DNA of 64,000 nt from Pezicula radicicola (lineage: Eukaryota; Ascomycota; Leotiomycetes; Helotiales; Dermateaceae): contig PDUO01000026.1 of NCBI GenBank assembly GCA_003008705.1, positions 744,001 through 808,000 on the forward strand, given 5' to 3'. This document shows, one piece after another, positions 46,864 through 58,631 of this stretch (positions within the stretch are counted from its first letter, which is position 1; each line of letters starts with the position of its first letter). Position numbers and translations under genes: made by a program. The notes under the pieces were generated by a model. It was given only the letters and a program-made list of their open reading frames with translations. It did no database searches and was not told the DNA's origin.

Positions 46864-47677
46864 GGTGGATGACTACTGTAGGAGGCCGAGGTGGCCAGTT
46901 GGTGATCGGCGTACTCGGGATTTTGCGCAATTCGTCAGAAGTGAGTGGCCGTAAAAATCACAAATTAAGATGCTATGCTATGCTATCAGCTCATTAGGCC
47001 AGCTATCGTTGAAGCAGCATTGTTTTGATGGGGCTCAAGGGCGTTTGGAGTTTTGTAGATAGGCTCGTAATCAGTGAGGGATCCGGACTCGCGTCAAATC
47101 CGTCGTCAAGTCGAGCTTCTTGGCCAAGCCAAACAGGCGGATTCTCAAACACCTGGAACTGCCAGAGTCTGTGAGTTTCGTGTGGCAAAGGAGCAATTCG
47201 GCCAAAAAATCAGAGCTTTACTTCAGTTGTAAATTAACAGTATGCTAATGTATCGGTAAATTTATCTAGGATTATTTAATAGATCACATTTGGATATCTC
47301 ACATTTCCAGTACTCCGACAGGTACTAAAATTATCTCTCATAGCGGGCGCCGCGCCCCTAGGCTCGCATACAGGACTCGCATGGGCGTCCAGAAAGCCTG
47401 CAGAGTAAAGGGGCTCGGATAGTCACATGATTCAATTCTGTTGAATCACCCAGGTTGGGAAGATGGATGATTATTTGTCTGTCCGAATATTACAGCGTAA
47501 CGAGCATTCTACTCGGGACTTTTGAGTAGAAAACTGTAACGCGCTTGCGTAGAAGTGTACAGCCTAGCACCAAGCCCCGGCCTCTCCAAAAGAATCATCG
47601 CCAAGCCAATCAGACTATCATCTTACAGCACACATAACCTCATTCCCTCCTATCTGTCCCAAGATAACATCATGCTC
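46864..47677. other. Intergenic, VPS35 3' end to M28 5' end
   Basis: About 810 bases. Includes three direct copies of ATGCT at about 46971-46985. No gene is recognised; it must hold the M28 peptidase promoter. Confidence 0.5.
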
Positions 47678-50552
47678 TCACTTTGCGGCTGATGTGATCA
47701 CACCCTCATATTCCCTCGAAGCAATGTACTCTATTGTGCGTTGGAAATGCCGTTTTGGCATGTCGATGGTTGCTGAATCTGAATTTGTTTGAAGGTTGGA
47801 ATGGATAAGCTCAATGAGACCATTCAGGTATTTTGTCGTGACCTATTTGAAATGAGCAAATTGCAACCGTTTATTGGATCGAGTTTCAGTATAAGGCTTA
47901 CCGCTTCATTTTGCTGGTCAAAGTAGTAGACGTAACGATTCAAAATTTCAACAAAAAGTTCCACTGACACTGCTGTGTCCATACAGGCGTCGGCAACGCG
48001 AAGTGCACGCTGCAAACATTCCAGAACTCGCTTTCCATCGCGGTACAGCTGCAAAACTTGGTCAGCTAGGTTAACAAACAGGGAACTGTCACATACATTC
48101 TTGATCCCCTCTTCCTCCGCCTCCTCTGGCTTGGCTGCAATTGGTACTGCCCACCAGAGATGACTAGCTAGGTACACAGCTCTGCACTGGTCTGGTTTCT
48201 TCAGCAATTTGCTTCCGTGGAGAGCACACTTAGTGATTAGAGTATCGTAGTTTTCTTTTCCAAAATTCCTCGTTTCGTGTAAAGCTCCAGCGATGACACA
48301 AACGGCCTGGAATTGCGCCCTCGAATCACTGATGGCCTCTTCGTAAATTGTAAATGCTTGCGCAAAGAATTCGTAGCTGACCTCTTCAGCCCCAGTTTGG
48401 TCCGCAATTTGACCACATGCGATAAAGAGTCGGAGACAGAGTTCGGCGGAGCCGCTGACTCGAGTGTAAAGTGTTGATAAAGAAGAATGCATGAATTTGT
48501 ATAGAGCGGATGACTGAGATTCCCAGTTGTCATCGTAATGCTCCCTGGCCTTGTATCGACGGGCAAGCTTCATTGCTGATGTGATCAACGCGGGTGTGGT
48601 AAACTTGACTCTCTCATTACCCTCTGCATATGCTTTTCTCGTCATCTGGAGAAGTTTGAACTGGGTGTCGTTGTTATCGTTGTGAATCAGATGTACTATG
48701 CGGGCTAGCCATCCTTGTTCCTCGACAGTCTCGTCTGTTTCGATGGCCTTCCGCTGCTGAATACCCGGATAACCAGCTGGTTGTTGGGTGCCTTCCTTGA
48801 TCAAGACCTTCAGGATTTCCAGCACGCCTTCTAATGCTGAAAGTGAAGTGATCTTTGTTTGATTGCGCTGTAAGGTCTTTGCGACTTCTCCAGCCACAGC
48901 TCTTCTTGTAGGGTAGGTTTGTGAATGTAGCAGTGGAACATATTGAGGAAGAGATAGGGCTGTGAATAAAGAGACATAAGATTTCATGGGAGCCAAAAGG
49001 AGGTTGAGAAGGTTAGTTTGCGACGCTTGGGAGTGAAGATCTGCACTATTTGTGTGCTGTTGGACCTTCATGTTGGCGTATTCGAGAATCTGGTCAACAT
49101 AATCAAGACGCTCCGGGTAGATATTGAGAGCCAGATTTGCCAAGGATACTAACAGCGCCGTAGTATCTTGAATTGGCAAGTGTTGGGCGTTAACCAAGTT
49201 CATAACTTGCTCGAAGAAAATTTCATAGAGCTTGACGTTCTCGGGAATTCCTCTACTTTTCTTCGTCGATGGGCTTGTAGCCCCGTCAGTTCCATTAACT
49301 GGTTCCGCTTCAGGTTTCCCATTTTCTTTCCCTGCAGTATCCGTCTCGGAGGACGACTGCGGTGTGGTAACATCTGCTGACCCACTGGTCTCAGAATGTT
49401 CCCCATCAATACTCGTCTTCTTAGGGACGGGTTCGTCGTCTTTCTTCCCTTCAATGATCTTCACCTTTTCTAGAAGTTTGGCGATAGCTTCCTCCTCCTT
49501 TTTTTCCCGTTCTTCTATCGGCTCTGCCTCTGATTCCCGTGCTGCGTATGCAGACAATCGGTCCATCATTGCGATAACAATAACTTTCACGTTGACATGC
49601 GGATTGAGGCGAGAGACAGCAGCAAGAAATTGGTCTAGTGTATGTAGGTGGAATTCGTCGGGGAAGACTTGGGTGATGACCTCCAAAAGATATTCCTGCG
49701 CCAGTACATCCCGGCATTGCACAACCTGCTCAAGTAGTGGCTGTAATATAACATTCTTGTATGTTTCCAGATCTACAAGTTGGCTCAATCGAACGAGGTT
49801 AGTACCGACAAGTAATTGAAGCTCTTTCCGTTCTTGCGTTCGCTGTTCCCTCTCTCTCGAGTGGCCTTGGTGTTGTAATCGCACCCAAAGTTTGTTCATC
49901 TCCACAAAATTTGTCAGGATAAAACTGATAGAGTCCTGGAGGTTCCCTTCTGGTCCATCCCCGCTTCCTTCTGGTAGGTGGTCTCGAGCCTGGCCAGAGA
50001 GATAGTATCGCAGGAAAAGACCGCGTATGGGGTGCTGTACACCTCTGCTCATCTCCATCATATCCTTCATAATTTCCTTAACTGGCGCGTCTTCTATTGA
50101 CATATAAACAGTTCCGACTGTTATCATCAGGTATAGTCGCGGTACGATATTGCCCGCATATTGAACAAGTTCGTATAAATCAGCCAGGTGGTTAACGGGG
50201 TGGGATTCTTTCAAGTAGACGGATAGGTGGCGGAGAGCATCGAAGACTGCCATGTACAGCTCATAGTATTGCTTGGGTCCAAGACTGCTGGTCCGGAGCT
50301 CAGATACCAATGTAGAACTAAAGAGGGAGGCCTTGTCAGCACGAGATCATCTACGAAGCGCTGCGCATCCTTTGCGCGCCTTCATACGGAGGCAATGGTT
50401 TATCCTAGAGTATCTGACCTGCATTTGAGCGCATCCATAAGTTTTCCTGGAGTCTCTAGGCATTTGCGCATAAGATGCGTCTGCTGCCTGACAACGGACA
50501 GGGCATCTTCTAGCAGCCGGGCTTGATCTTCAACTGCAGGAGGGCTGGCCAT
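47678..50552 (-). CDS. VPS35: Retromer cargo-recognition subunit Vps35
   Basis: Three exons (50552-50419, 50317-47902, 47842-47678) give 904 aa. Vps35 is the alpha-solenoid core of retromer, which with Vps26 and Vps29 retrieves sorting receptors from endosomes to the Golgi. The N-terminus contains RKCLETPGKLMDALK and SSLGPKQYYELYMAVFDALR. The invariant PRLYLM motif that binds Vps26 is at about residue 104. HPIRGLFLRYYL follows. A charged, Ser/Thr-rich insert with Lys/Glu runs lies at roughly residues 310-400 and is typical of fungal forms. The C-terminal Vps29-binding part includes the NRYVYYFD segment and continues through the last exon, ending with EYIASREYEGVITSAAK. Introns are GT-AG and in frame. 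Confidence 0.97.
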
Positions 50553-51111
50553 GGTGTAAATCGATTGCCGCTTCTTGCGCGAAGGCCTGTGAAGCTCTAG
50601 CAGCTATGAGAGCATTGATAACAGGTGACGTCGAGCGTGGAGAGGTGTGGTTCTTGCGCAAGTTGGGGGATTGTTGGTAGTGGTTCGCCAATACGGACGG
50701 CGTCATGAAGGTGCCACACTCGAGCCGTGGCGCAGGGCTCCGAATTTCTAGAAGCAAATAAAAATAATTCGAAGCATCAAAAAAATTGAATCCCGAAATT
50801 ACGTTGGGAAGATAATTAAAAATTATTCTGCTCAATTCGTTTTAATCTACTGTTACTACTTATAGAGTACATTGTTTTGAGTATAATAAACTCCGATGCT
50901 ATGCATTGCGTTCCAGCTCTTGGTCCGCATTTTGATGTCTTCTCGTACGTTGCAGCCCCAAGGTCCATTCCGCACGTCACCACGACCTAATTATTTCACT
51001 CTAGACACTCAAAACTTCTTCAAACAAACCGTCTCCTACATCTGCTCTGGCTAAACGAATTGGCTATGGGATTGCACTGCTAATTTCTCTCGCAAGGCTG
51101 CGGCATGACCT
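50553..51111. other. Intergenic
   Basis: About 560 bases between VPS35 and the Ser/Thr-rich protein gene. 50755-50880 is AT-rich. No feature is supported. Confidence 0.45.
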
Positions 51112-51915
51112 CTACTTCGAGGATTTCGACACAGGGTAAGATGTGTGCCATTGGCCATCATCATACAGAGCGGTTGCTGATGTAGGTGTGGCTGTAACAG
51201 AGATAGTTTCGACCGTAAGAGAAGACGATGAAGTAAAGGTCGAGGTATATGAAGAGGATTGGCATGATGTCTCTGTGGTGGAACTTGTGGTGGTAACAGT
51301 CACAGATGACAGAGACCCAGTGGCAGTAGTGGTGAGTGACTCGACAGATCCTGGGCTTGAAGAACTGGCAGTTTGTAGTGTTGATGATGGTGCGATAGAG
51401 CTCGTTGGGGTAGTTGAGTTCGTAGGAGCAAGTTGGGAGGTCGAGGTTTGTGAGGTTGTCGAGGACGACGATGACTGCGTGACCGAAGTAGTGACTGTAG
51501 TGGGCACAGGAACTTCAATTGTCACCGGGTTGGTAACATCAATGACCGAGTATTTCGTTTCAATGATTGTGGTTGCAGCGGCTGTGGGCGTGATAGTAAC
51601 GAGAACAGTTTCTGTGGTATCTTTCCCTGTGACTGTCTGTGTCGAGACAATATAATCCGTTACAACCGGCTGAGTTACGACATCGGTCTCCACGACGGTT
51701 TTTGGTGCTGCCGTCTGCACGACTGTCTCATATACTGTTGCAGCTACTTCGACCGGTGTTGCTGCAGCGCCCCCTCCATCAACTGGGACGACTGAGTATG
51801 TTGCTCTCCTCTCCACACCGGCAGCAGCGTTTCGATGGAAGAATGGCAAAGCGGAGCTTGTAGAGAAGAAGAATGATAGTAAAAAGAGTGTTTGGCTTAG
51901 GGTATTGAGACGCAT
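51112..51915 (-). CDS. Secreted Ser/Thr-rich (mucin-like) protein
   Basis: Single exon, 267 aa. Residues 1-22 form a signal peptide (hydrophobic LFLLSFFFSTSSA then LP). An RR site at about residues 37-38 could be a Kex2 cut. The body is mostly Thr, Ser and Val with repeated TVVET/TVTT words, a candidate for heavy O-mannosylation. The C-terminus ends YDDGQWHTSYPVSKSSK, without a hydrophobic GPI tail, so it is probably soluble or wall-trapped rather than GPI-anchored. Only two Cys-poor regions and one Cys (TSCQSS) are present. I do not recognise a domain. Cell-wall or adhesive roles are common for such proteins but not shown here. Confidence 0.75.
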   Translation of the reverse strand: MRLNTLSQTLFLLSFFFSTSSALPFFHRNAAAGVERRATYSVVPVDGGGAAATPVEVAATVYETVVQTAAPKTVVETDVVTQPVVTDYIVSTQTVTGKDTTETVLVTITPTAAATTIIETKYSVIDVTNPVTIEVPVPTTVTTSVTQSSSSSTTSQTSTSQLAPTNSTTPTSSIAPSSTLQTASSSSPGSVESLTTTATGSLSSVTVTTTSSTTETSCQSSSYTSTFTSSSSLTVETISVTATPTSATALYDDGQWHTSYPVSKSSK

Positions 51916-53029
51916 GATGATGGTCGTTTGTAAAAAGGATGAAAGTAGATACTTGCTTGGTATTGCGAAACGAAAGGCAGAGTTATGGAGAAGAAGACCT
52001 ACATGGGGAAAAGAGCTGCATCATAATATATGTGGCCATCCGAATGCTCATAATCGGTGGCTGGGTGGTTCGCATCGTGGTGTATTTTTGGAGGTGGTTG
52101 ATGTTCCTGATGAAATGCTGGAGGTTGGGGGATCCAGAACATGGGAATCTCGACCCATCCGCACTGGTACTACTCTGTAGCTCTCAAATCATGCCCTGGG
52201 CCGTCCACAATTACTTGTGTTGGATAAGTATCACGAAGCAATGGTCTCGCGATGGCCCCAGACGCACAGTCTCGGGCTTGGAAGTGTAGATGAGTTGAGG
52301 GGAAAAGCTCGAGGGACCATCAGATCTCGAGATCTTGCGCTGTGCTAAGCGAAGACGCTAAATTCCAGGGCTTCTTCGGCGCATTCCACCATTGAGGCTC
52401 AATTTCACATCGAGTATTCACAAGGCAAATCAAATCAAACCAAACCAAAGGCTCACGTCAGCCATGGCGTTTCCTATCTTTTACGAAATATCAAGGGCTG
52501 TCCTCTGCACATTTTGGAGAATGGCTATGAAGAGCCGTTGTATACTTCTGGTTAGCTTGGTATGGTGATAAACATTCTTCTTCCTTTCTTTCTGGACGCA
52601 CTTGTTCGTTTCATTTATTTCCCTCAAGTACCTTCTCCATTATCCCATTTTTGAACCAGTAACACCAGTCAGCAGTCGGTAAGTCCCGGGAGCACCAGGA
52701 ACGCTTCTGTAGCTTATCTATCCGACTTTCTTCTAATCGCTGTTTACTCAACGTCAACTACGCCATCACGACTCGGATACCTCCAGTCTCGGCCATACGG
52801 TCATCGGCAATGGCCTCCTGTGGGTTCCTCTTCTCATTACCTCTGGTATAATAGGTGGGATTGTGCTTGGGTAAACCTTGATGGTTCGGTGTTTCAACCC
52901 GAAGAATCTCGAAAAGACTTGAATAACCCACGGCCTGTCTAGTACTTCTCAATGATCGCATGAATACACACAATACAGTACATTTCACTACGAGAGTACC
53001 TCGAAATCCCTTGCAGAGAACCAGTCATC
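51916..53029. other. Intergenic
   Basis: About 1.1 kb, divergent between the Ser/Thr-rich gene and the first F-box-like gene. Open frames at 51905-52289 overlap the former's promoter and show no motif. An imperfect AAATCAAACCAAACCAAA repeat lies near 52430-52447. Confidence 0.45.
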
Positions 53030-53797
53030 ATGACGAGCCTCGAGCCTTCTTTCATGTGCCTGCCGACTGAGATTCGCCTTATGATCTACAGCTTCCTTTT
53101 CGATGATAATGGCCACAAGACTCTCGAAATCCGCAATGAAAAGCCCGAGTTTTACAACAATAGGCCACATTGTAGAAGTGGCTATCGAATTGTCGGGCGT
53201 GGACTTGTGCGCCAAAGTCTACCTACCACCTACCATCTTATAACCGACGTAAAACTGCACACCGCAATACTAGGCGTCAATAAACAAATTCACGAGGAGG
53301 CATCACGTCAATTGTACGGGAGTCATGTCTTTGGTTTTGGAAAAGATATCGAGGCCCTGGTACCATTCTTTTCTGACCTTACCACCCAGGCACGGCTTCT
53401 CATCCAAGGCATATCACTCATCAAGCATGGCTCTGTCTACACCCGCGACTACGACCGTTATGAATGGCAAAATATTTGTGAATATATCAAGGACAAGATG
53501 CAACTCAGGAGCATGAGACTTGTAGTGGAAGGCGGCAGGCCGTCTCTTGGGTGGCACGGTCTTCCAGAGTATGCTGTTGCGGATTTCAAGAAACTGTCAG
53601 TTGTCAAATATGAGCCGTTGGAATGGGTCTGGGAGCTGGTCGCGATCAAGGGACTTCGACATTTAGACATTATTTCGGAGCTTCGTCATTGCCCACCGTC
53701 TCACTCGCAAGCCATGGCATTCTTTGCTGCATTCTCAGCCTCAATCGAAACAGAATTTGCGGAGTTCTTACGCATGGAGATGATAGAAGGTGAATAA
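53030..53797 (+). CDS. Small F-box-like/2EXR-related protein of unknown function (copy 1 of tandem pair)
   Basis: Single exon, 255 aa. The beginning SFMCLPTEIRLMIYSFLF is a degenerate F-box-like helix pair. ILGVNKQIHEEASRQLYGSH is the second conserved block of this fungal group (what newer Pfam calls DUF7730-type), followed by a segment on aromatic/charged positions (DIEALVPFF, ICEYIKDKMQLRSMRLVVEG). No catalytic motif is seen. Members may be substrate adaptors, but this is unproven. Its neighbour at 54421-55638 carries the same blocks in the same order, so the two look like diverged tandem duplicates. Confidence 0.75.
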   Translation: MTSLEPSFMCLPTEIRLMIYSFLFDDNGHKTLEIRNEKPEFYNNRPHCRSGYRIVGRGLVRQSLPTTYHLITDVKLHTAILGVNKQIHEEASRQLYGSHVFGFGKDIEALVPFFSDLTTQARLLIQGISLIKHGSVYTRDYDRYEWQNICEYIKDKMQLRSMRLVVEGGRPSLGWHGLPEYAVADFKKLSVVKYEPLEWVWELVAIKGLRHLDIISELRHCPPSHSQAMAFFAAFSASIETEFAEFLRMEMIEGE

Positions 53798-54420
53798 TCA
53801 CTTTTGCAGAGAATTTATCTAGTATTTGAACTTTGAGGCGTTTAGAGTTGGTGGCACAATGTGATTGATTACTTTGTAACGTCAGCTGGCTGGAAATATT
53901 GATTTGGTTCGTCGACATCCAAACACGGGCCACAGTCATCTACATATCGGACCATCTCAGCCTTCGCAAATTCTCTCCAGTCAGAGTTTATTTCACTGCT
54001 CTTTGTGTTACCTGGAGGATACAGCCTCGCAGACGTATTTGATCGTTTGCAGAAATGGATTAGGCTAGACGTTGTCAGACTCGGGTTGAAAATAGACTGA
54101 CTGGTGTTACACGGCATATACTCATACTTCTTAAGTGCCAACATTCCGTTTCCTGATTACTTTCGACGCATTCTCTTTTGAATGTCGAGAAGTCATCATT
54201 TGTTTCCTCAATCAGGAAATCTCCGAATTCGCAATTAGTAAAATCACTATCGACCGCATAAGCTCCCGCACGAGTACCTTTCACCGTACTAAGCTAAGCG
54301 TCCGAGGCCGCCCCCGACAAATCAAATAGCGAGTCATGGTAAGGACACTGGGACGGTGAGCGGCAAAGCAATGATTAGTGTCTAACGTCAGTCAAAAGAT
54401 AATTTGTTGCAGGGTCCATC
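53798..54420. other. Spacer between the two F-box-like genes
   Basis: About 620 bases without a recognisable gene. Minus-strand open frames here have no motif. Confidence 0.45.
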
Positions 54421-55638
54421 ATGCAAGAAGCACGGCCGATGTTCCCGAAATGCTGTGCGGCGCCCTTCTCGCTAAACGTGTTCTATTGCCGCAACAAAGC
54501 AAGAAAACTTTGCAAGAGTAATTGTCGGAGCATTGAAGTATCTGTTTTATATCCAACTTGTTCCCCCCAAGCCTCACAATTTTCTGTCCTTCCAAATTCT
54601 TCGGAAATCGAAAATTGCATGGTCGATCATTTTAGCGATTCCCCTGAAGATCATCTCTTGGCCGCCAAGGACGCCTTTGACATTCTCAGCCTTGTATCTT
54701 CACGTGAACCAGAAAGGATAAGAAAGATGGAGGATATATTTCCCTTTATGGATCTACCAGTAGAAATACGGCTCAAGGTCTATGAATATTTGCTTCCAGC
54801 TCGAGCACACACAATAGTGACCCAGTATCCACATAATGGCTATTTTTTCAATACATCTACCATTCCTACCAACTCGGCACAATCTTTCTACCCCTTCGGC
54901 CGCTCACCACCTAAAGACAGGCTCACGACCTACAAAGTCCTCAACGCAAATTTCAGAGCTGACTATCCGTTTTCAAGCATATTCCCTCATATTCTTCGCG
55001 TCAGCAAACAGGTTCGGGCGGAAGCTGAACCGATACTTTATGGCTCCAGCAAGACAATTTTTGATTTTGGGGTGCATGTTGATGCTGTGAAACCTTTTTT
55101 CGGTGATCGATCGAAGATTGCTAGGAGTAGCGTGAAGTGTGTGAGTATTGCGCGGGAAATTCCTGAGGGGCTGGTGGAGAATTCAGCAGAGTGGAAGGAA
55201 GTGCTGGAACCAGTGGTCGACCCGACTTGGAATTCGCTTTGCAGCTACCTACGCTCTGAGTTTACCAGTCTTCGGACTCTAGACCTAACAATCTGGTCAT
55301 CATCGGGCTCTCTCTCTTCTTTACCTATGGCGTTGAACCAGGGAGCTGATCAGACAAATGGAGATGAGGCATCCGAAGCAGAGGCAAAGGCATTAGCGGA
55401 GCAAGAAAGACTATGGGCTGAATGGGAGTGGACAAAGCAATTGCTGAGATTAGAGGCGCTTAGAGGTGTTAAGGTTACGTGGTGGGGATTCGACAGTACG
55501 GAAGGAAGGGAGGGGAAGCCGAATTTTGATTCTTGGTTGGCGAGGAGGATGGTAGGTGATGCTCTGGTTAGGGATAGAATGATCAAAGCTGGGGTGGTGG
55601 TTGAGGGTGTTGTTGTTATTAAGGGGTTTACTGGTTAA
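54421..55638 (+). CDS. F-box-like/2EXR-related protein of unknown function (copy 2 of tandem pair)
   Basis: Single exon, 405 aa from the first ATG; the second in-frame ATG at 54619 gives 339 aa and is an equally plausible start, because the first 66 residues are Cys-rich and not family-like. Conserved blocks: PFMDLPVEIRLKVYEYLLPA, HILRVSKQVRAEAEPILYGS, FDFGVHVDAVKPFFGD, and WNSLCSYLRSEFTSLRTLDL. These line up in order with the protein at 53030-53797. A C-terminal Glu/Ala-rich helix (EASEAEAKALAEQERL) is followed by VKVTWWGFD. Function unknown. Confidence 0.75.
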   Translation: MQEARPMFPKCCAAPFSLNVFYCRNKARKLCKSNCRSIEVSVLYPTCSPQASQFSVLPNSSEIENCMVDHFSDSPEDHLLAAKDAFDILSLVSSREPERIRKMEDIFPFMDLPVEIRLKVYEYLLPARAHTIVTQYPHNGYFFNTSTIPTNSAQSFYPFGRSPPKDRLTTYKVLNANFRADYPFSSIFPHILRVSKQVRAEAEPILYGSSKTIFDFGVHVDAVKPFFGDRSKIARSSVKCVSIAREIPEGLVENSAEWKEVLEPVVDPTWNSLCSYLRSEFTSLRTLDLTIWSSSGSLSSLPMALNQGADQTNGDEASEAEAKALAEQERLWAEWEWTKQLLRLEALRGVKVTWWGFDSTEGREGKPNFDSWLARRMVGDALVRDRMIKAGVVVEGVVVIKGFTG

Positions 55639-56922
55639 TTTCAGCTAGTTACGAGTTAATGTGGTGTGCTTATCGGGTTTCAAAGAGAGGAAGCATCTTT
55701 GGTGTTTGGCATTTTACTTCCAGAGTCGGAAAATAGACAAATAGAATGAAATACTACACAGAGTATCTATACATATATGAAGGTTAGAAAAAGACGATTC
55801 TTCTTCCTAAACTTAAAATAGAAATAAAATTATAATCACAAAGGAAATCTTCTAGTTTCTGATTTGGTTCCCTGTTATATTTCCTACGTTCTTAACAAAG
55901 AGGTCGATGTACTAAATAAAGGAGCTATCATCCACGAATCACGTGTACGACTAGTATAACCTCATTTCCACTGCCCGCCATGGCCTCTAATTGGTGGAGG
56001 ATCAGAGCACTGGTGGCTTAATAATTTGACATCAAAAACAGCTCAATTAGTACGAGAAACGAGGTCATTGCGATGTAAACTTCTTGTATATATAGTGTAG
56101 AAAATCACTCTGAATAAGGGGCAAGACAATACGATTTTCCCCTCAATTACCTATATTCCTATATTTCACTACTTTCTTATTATTGATGCTCTAGGGTTTA
56201 TACTTACTTACCATTGATATTCTATGTACAAGCAAGTACAAAGGACTTTCTTGTACTAAGCGAGCTATTTTGTTGAGATCTTGACTCTAGCTCCCTCGCC
56301 GAAAAGGACAGAAATAATTAATTCTACTCAAGCCAACTAAATTTAATTAAACAGGAGAAATAGTTATGGAGGTTTCATGGGTCTAACTCGTGTTATTTAG
56401 GTGCTAGGTTTGGTGTATTTTTGTTCTATTTGCTTTAATTCTATTGTTACCAAAGGTAAGGAGATACCACTAGATTCTATAAGATATGGTGGATAATAAA
56501 GTCTGTTAGTGATAAATACATACATAGATACCTAAGCTATTGTTTGAGAAACTCCTTTCGATATGTAGTTATTATATTATAGACTCTGTACATGAATCTA
56601 CGTAAAAGTCTGTAGGTAAGGGTTTATTTCGTGAATGATAAATCTGTTGCTAGATTTGGGGATCTAGGGATGTAGATTACTTGGTCTAGGCGAGTTACTT
56701 ATTAGGTAAGTTAGTTATTGAGTAAATTAGGTAACCCACTCACCTTGAGCAACTCACTTAATTCTTCAGAGCAAAGCACAATGAAAACACCATTGAATAT
56801 ATCATGACATGCATTTCCTGCTCTACTTCATTTCCGAACAAACCTAACAGCTGACGATTATCTCTCTCAAAATTTCCCCAAGCTTCCCCATAAAGCAACT
56901 GAGATGTCCTAAAGCCATTGCT
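55639..56922. repeat. AT-rich, gene-free block
   Basis: TA-rich DNA from about 55740 to 56800 with stops in all frames and repeated TTACTTA/TAGGTA words, like the other probable RIP blocks. No gene or element ends were recognised. Confidence 0.5.
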
Positions 56923-58103
56923 TCAAGCACTAGCAGTCGCATCCTCAGCCTTAGAACCTTCCCCCAAGACAACAATTAATTCCTCCCATGCGTCCAAATC
57001 ATTCTTGACGACAAAAGGTTCTTGAATTGTAACCCTATGGCGTCTCGGCCACTCGCATTGCCGGTGAGACCAATTGACATAGAACTTCATGTTTGAGACC
57101 TCTTGACTCAATAAAGATTCCTGGTCCTCCGTAAGTTTGCCACCAAACTTTTCATGAAGCTGATATTTGAATGCCTCTGTCAAAGTAGTTTTTATATGTT
57201 CCACGGTGTCGACTCGCTCATTAGCCGTGAAGCCAGTGTGTACAGCTTTTACACCACGGAAATGTGAGCCAACGAGATTTACAAGGCCGGAAGAGAAAAC
57301 CTCTGGATTTTGGACAGCAACGTATCGAACGTTCTCACTTCCTTGGAGAAACCCACCGCACCCTTCACAGAGAAGGTTCGCGTGGACAGCAAGAGAAGTA
57401 TTGTCCACGAAGATAGTATCAATCGAACCATCAAAACGAATAAGTTGTCCATCCGTGTACAAGCCAATGGTATTAGGTAGTCTCTTCAGACTGTAATAAC
57501 GGCTCTCTGAACAAGCAAGCAGTGTTCCCGGGTTCTCACCAGTGCATTTGAAGCGGTATGTAAGCTGAGTCGGCTTGATATTGTAGGCTTGTCTGAATGT
57601 AGGACGCTTTGGTGGAAAGTAATTTAATACTTGACGCGAAAATGTGATTTTGATAGTGCGCGGACCTTGAAGTGCGCACTTCCAAATTCTTACTCGCAAC
57701 TCTGCTGGGAGGTCGGCGAATCGATCGAATATGGTAGGCGGTGCGCTGACAGAAGACTCTTTATCGTGAAGAGGGAGGGGGAGGATAGGCCGTTCACGGG
57801 TGGGTTGACGGGTGGGACCACGATCAAGTGGAACTTTTCTGGTTCTTTTTGGTGCGTGGTTTGGTGTAGAGGACTTGTTTGTGGTTGAGGCGCCCTTTGA
57901 TCGATCTTGGCTCCTTTAGAAGATAAATTAGTTACTTGAACTACAACGTGAAGTGGGTTGAGGTGATTCAAGGTAGAATAATATGAATTGCCCAAACTCT
58001 CTCAACGCCGTGAAGCACTTTGGAGAACTTACATATTATTATTGTTTGTGCCCGCGCTCTTAATAGCTACGCTTGAACCGGTCTTGCCGAAGATAGATGT
58101 CAT
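56923..58103 (-). CDS. 2EXR-domain protein of unknown function
   Basis: Two exons (58103-58033, 57913-56923) give 353 aa. The N-terminal region is Ser/Thr/Pro/Lys-rich (STTNKSSTPNHAPKRTRKVP). The conserved block begins IFDRFADLPAELRVRIWKCA, then a strand segment, LLACSESRYYSLK, and FDGSIDTIFVDNTSL, the order expected for the fungal 2EXR family. The intron is 119 bases, joining NNN|M with frame kept. The remainder is a helical domain with WSHRQCEWPRRHRVTIQEPF near the end. No enzyme motif. Family function is unknown. Confidence 0.82.
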
Positions 58104-58631
58104 GATTGACAATTACTGCTTGTCACGACGGGAATGTGCTCTTGTGTATATTTCCTTGGACAAGACGTAGTCGCGAGGCTGAAAGTAAAAGTTAGCATAG
58201 TCCAGGCTTAGGTGCGCGTAGAGATCAAAGAAGCAAGATTAGACTTACTACTTGTGCCTTGGCACTTTTTCTGATCCTGGATCAAGATCTAAAGTGGCTT
58301 CAGACCAAGTTTAACGCCAACTATCCTGATATTGTTGATGTTGAAGAAAGACAAGCAGTCGGTGCGGCGACAGATCTCTTTTAAGTCGTAGCTAAGCGAG
58401 CGCAGTGATGCGCTAAACACCAATTCACCATTAAATGATGAAAGTACAAAGCTATCTCTGCTTCCGGGTTGCTCCTCCCTCTCAAGAATAACAGGGTATT
58501 TCTTTTAAACAAAACCCACCAACATACCTTTTTTATCCTTTAGCCAAGTCCTTGCAACCTCTAACGTTGACTAGTCCTAACTCATCCTTTTCTCTATCAC
58601 CAAAAGTCCTTCAAACTTCACGTCGAAGGCG
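58104..58631. other. Intergenic
   Basis: About 530 bases between two minus-strand 2EXR genes. No feature is recognised. Confidence 0.45.

Noticed and set aside
49232..49819. 195-codon open frame opposite VPS35
   Set aside because: Antisense shadow of the charged insert of Vps35; no independent motif.
51143..51655. 170-codon Val/Asp-rich plus-strand frame
   Set aside because: Exact antisense of the Thr/Ser repeats of the secreted protein; the repetitive sequence keeps the opposite frame open.
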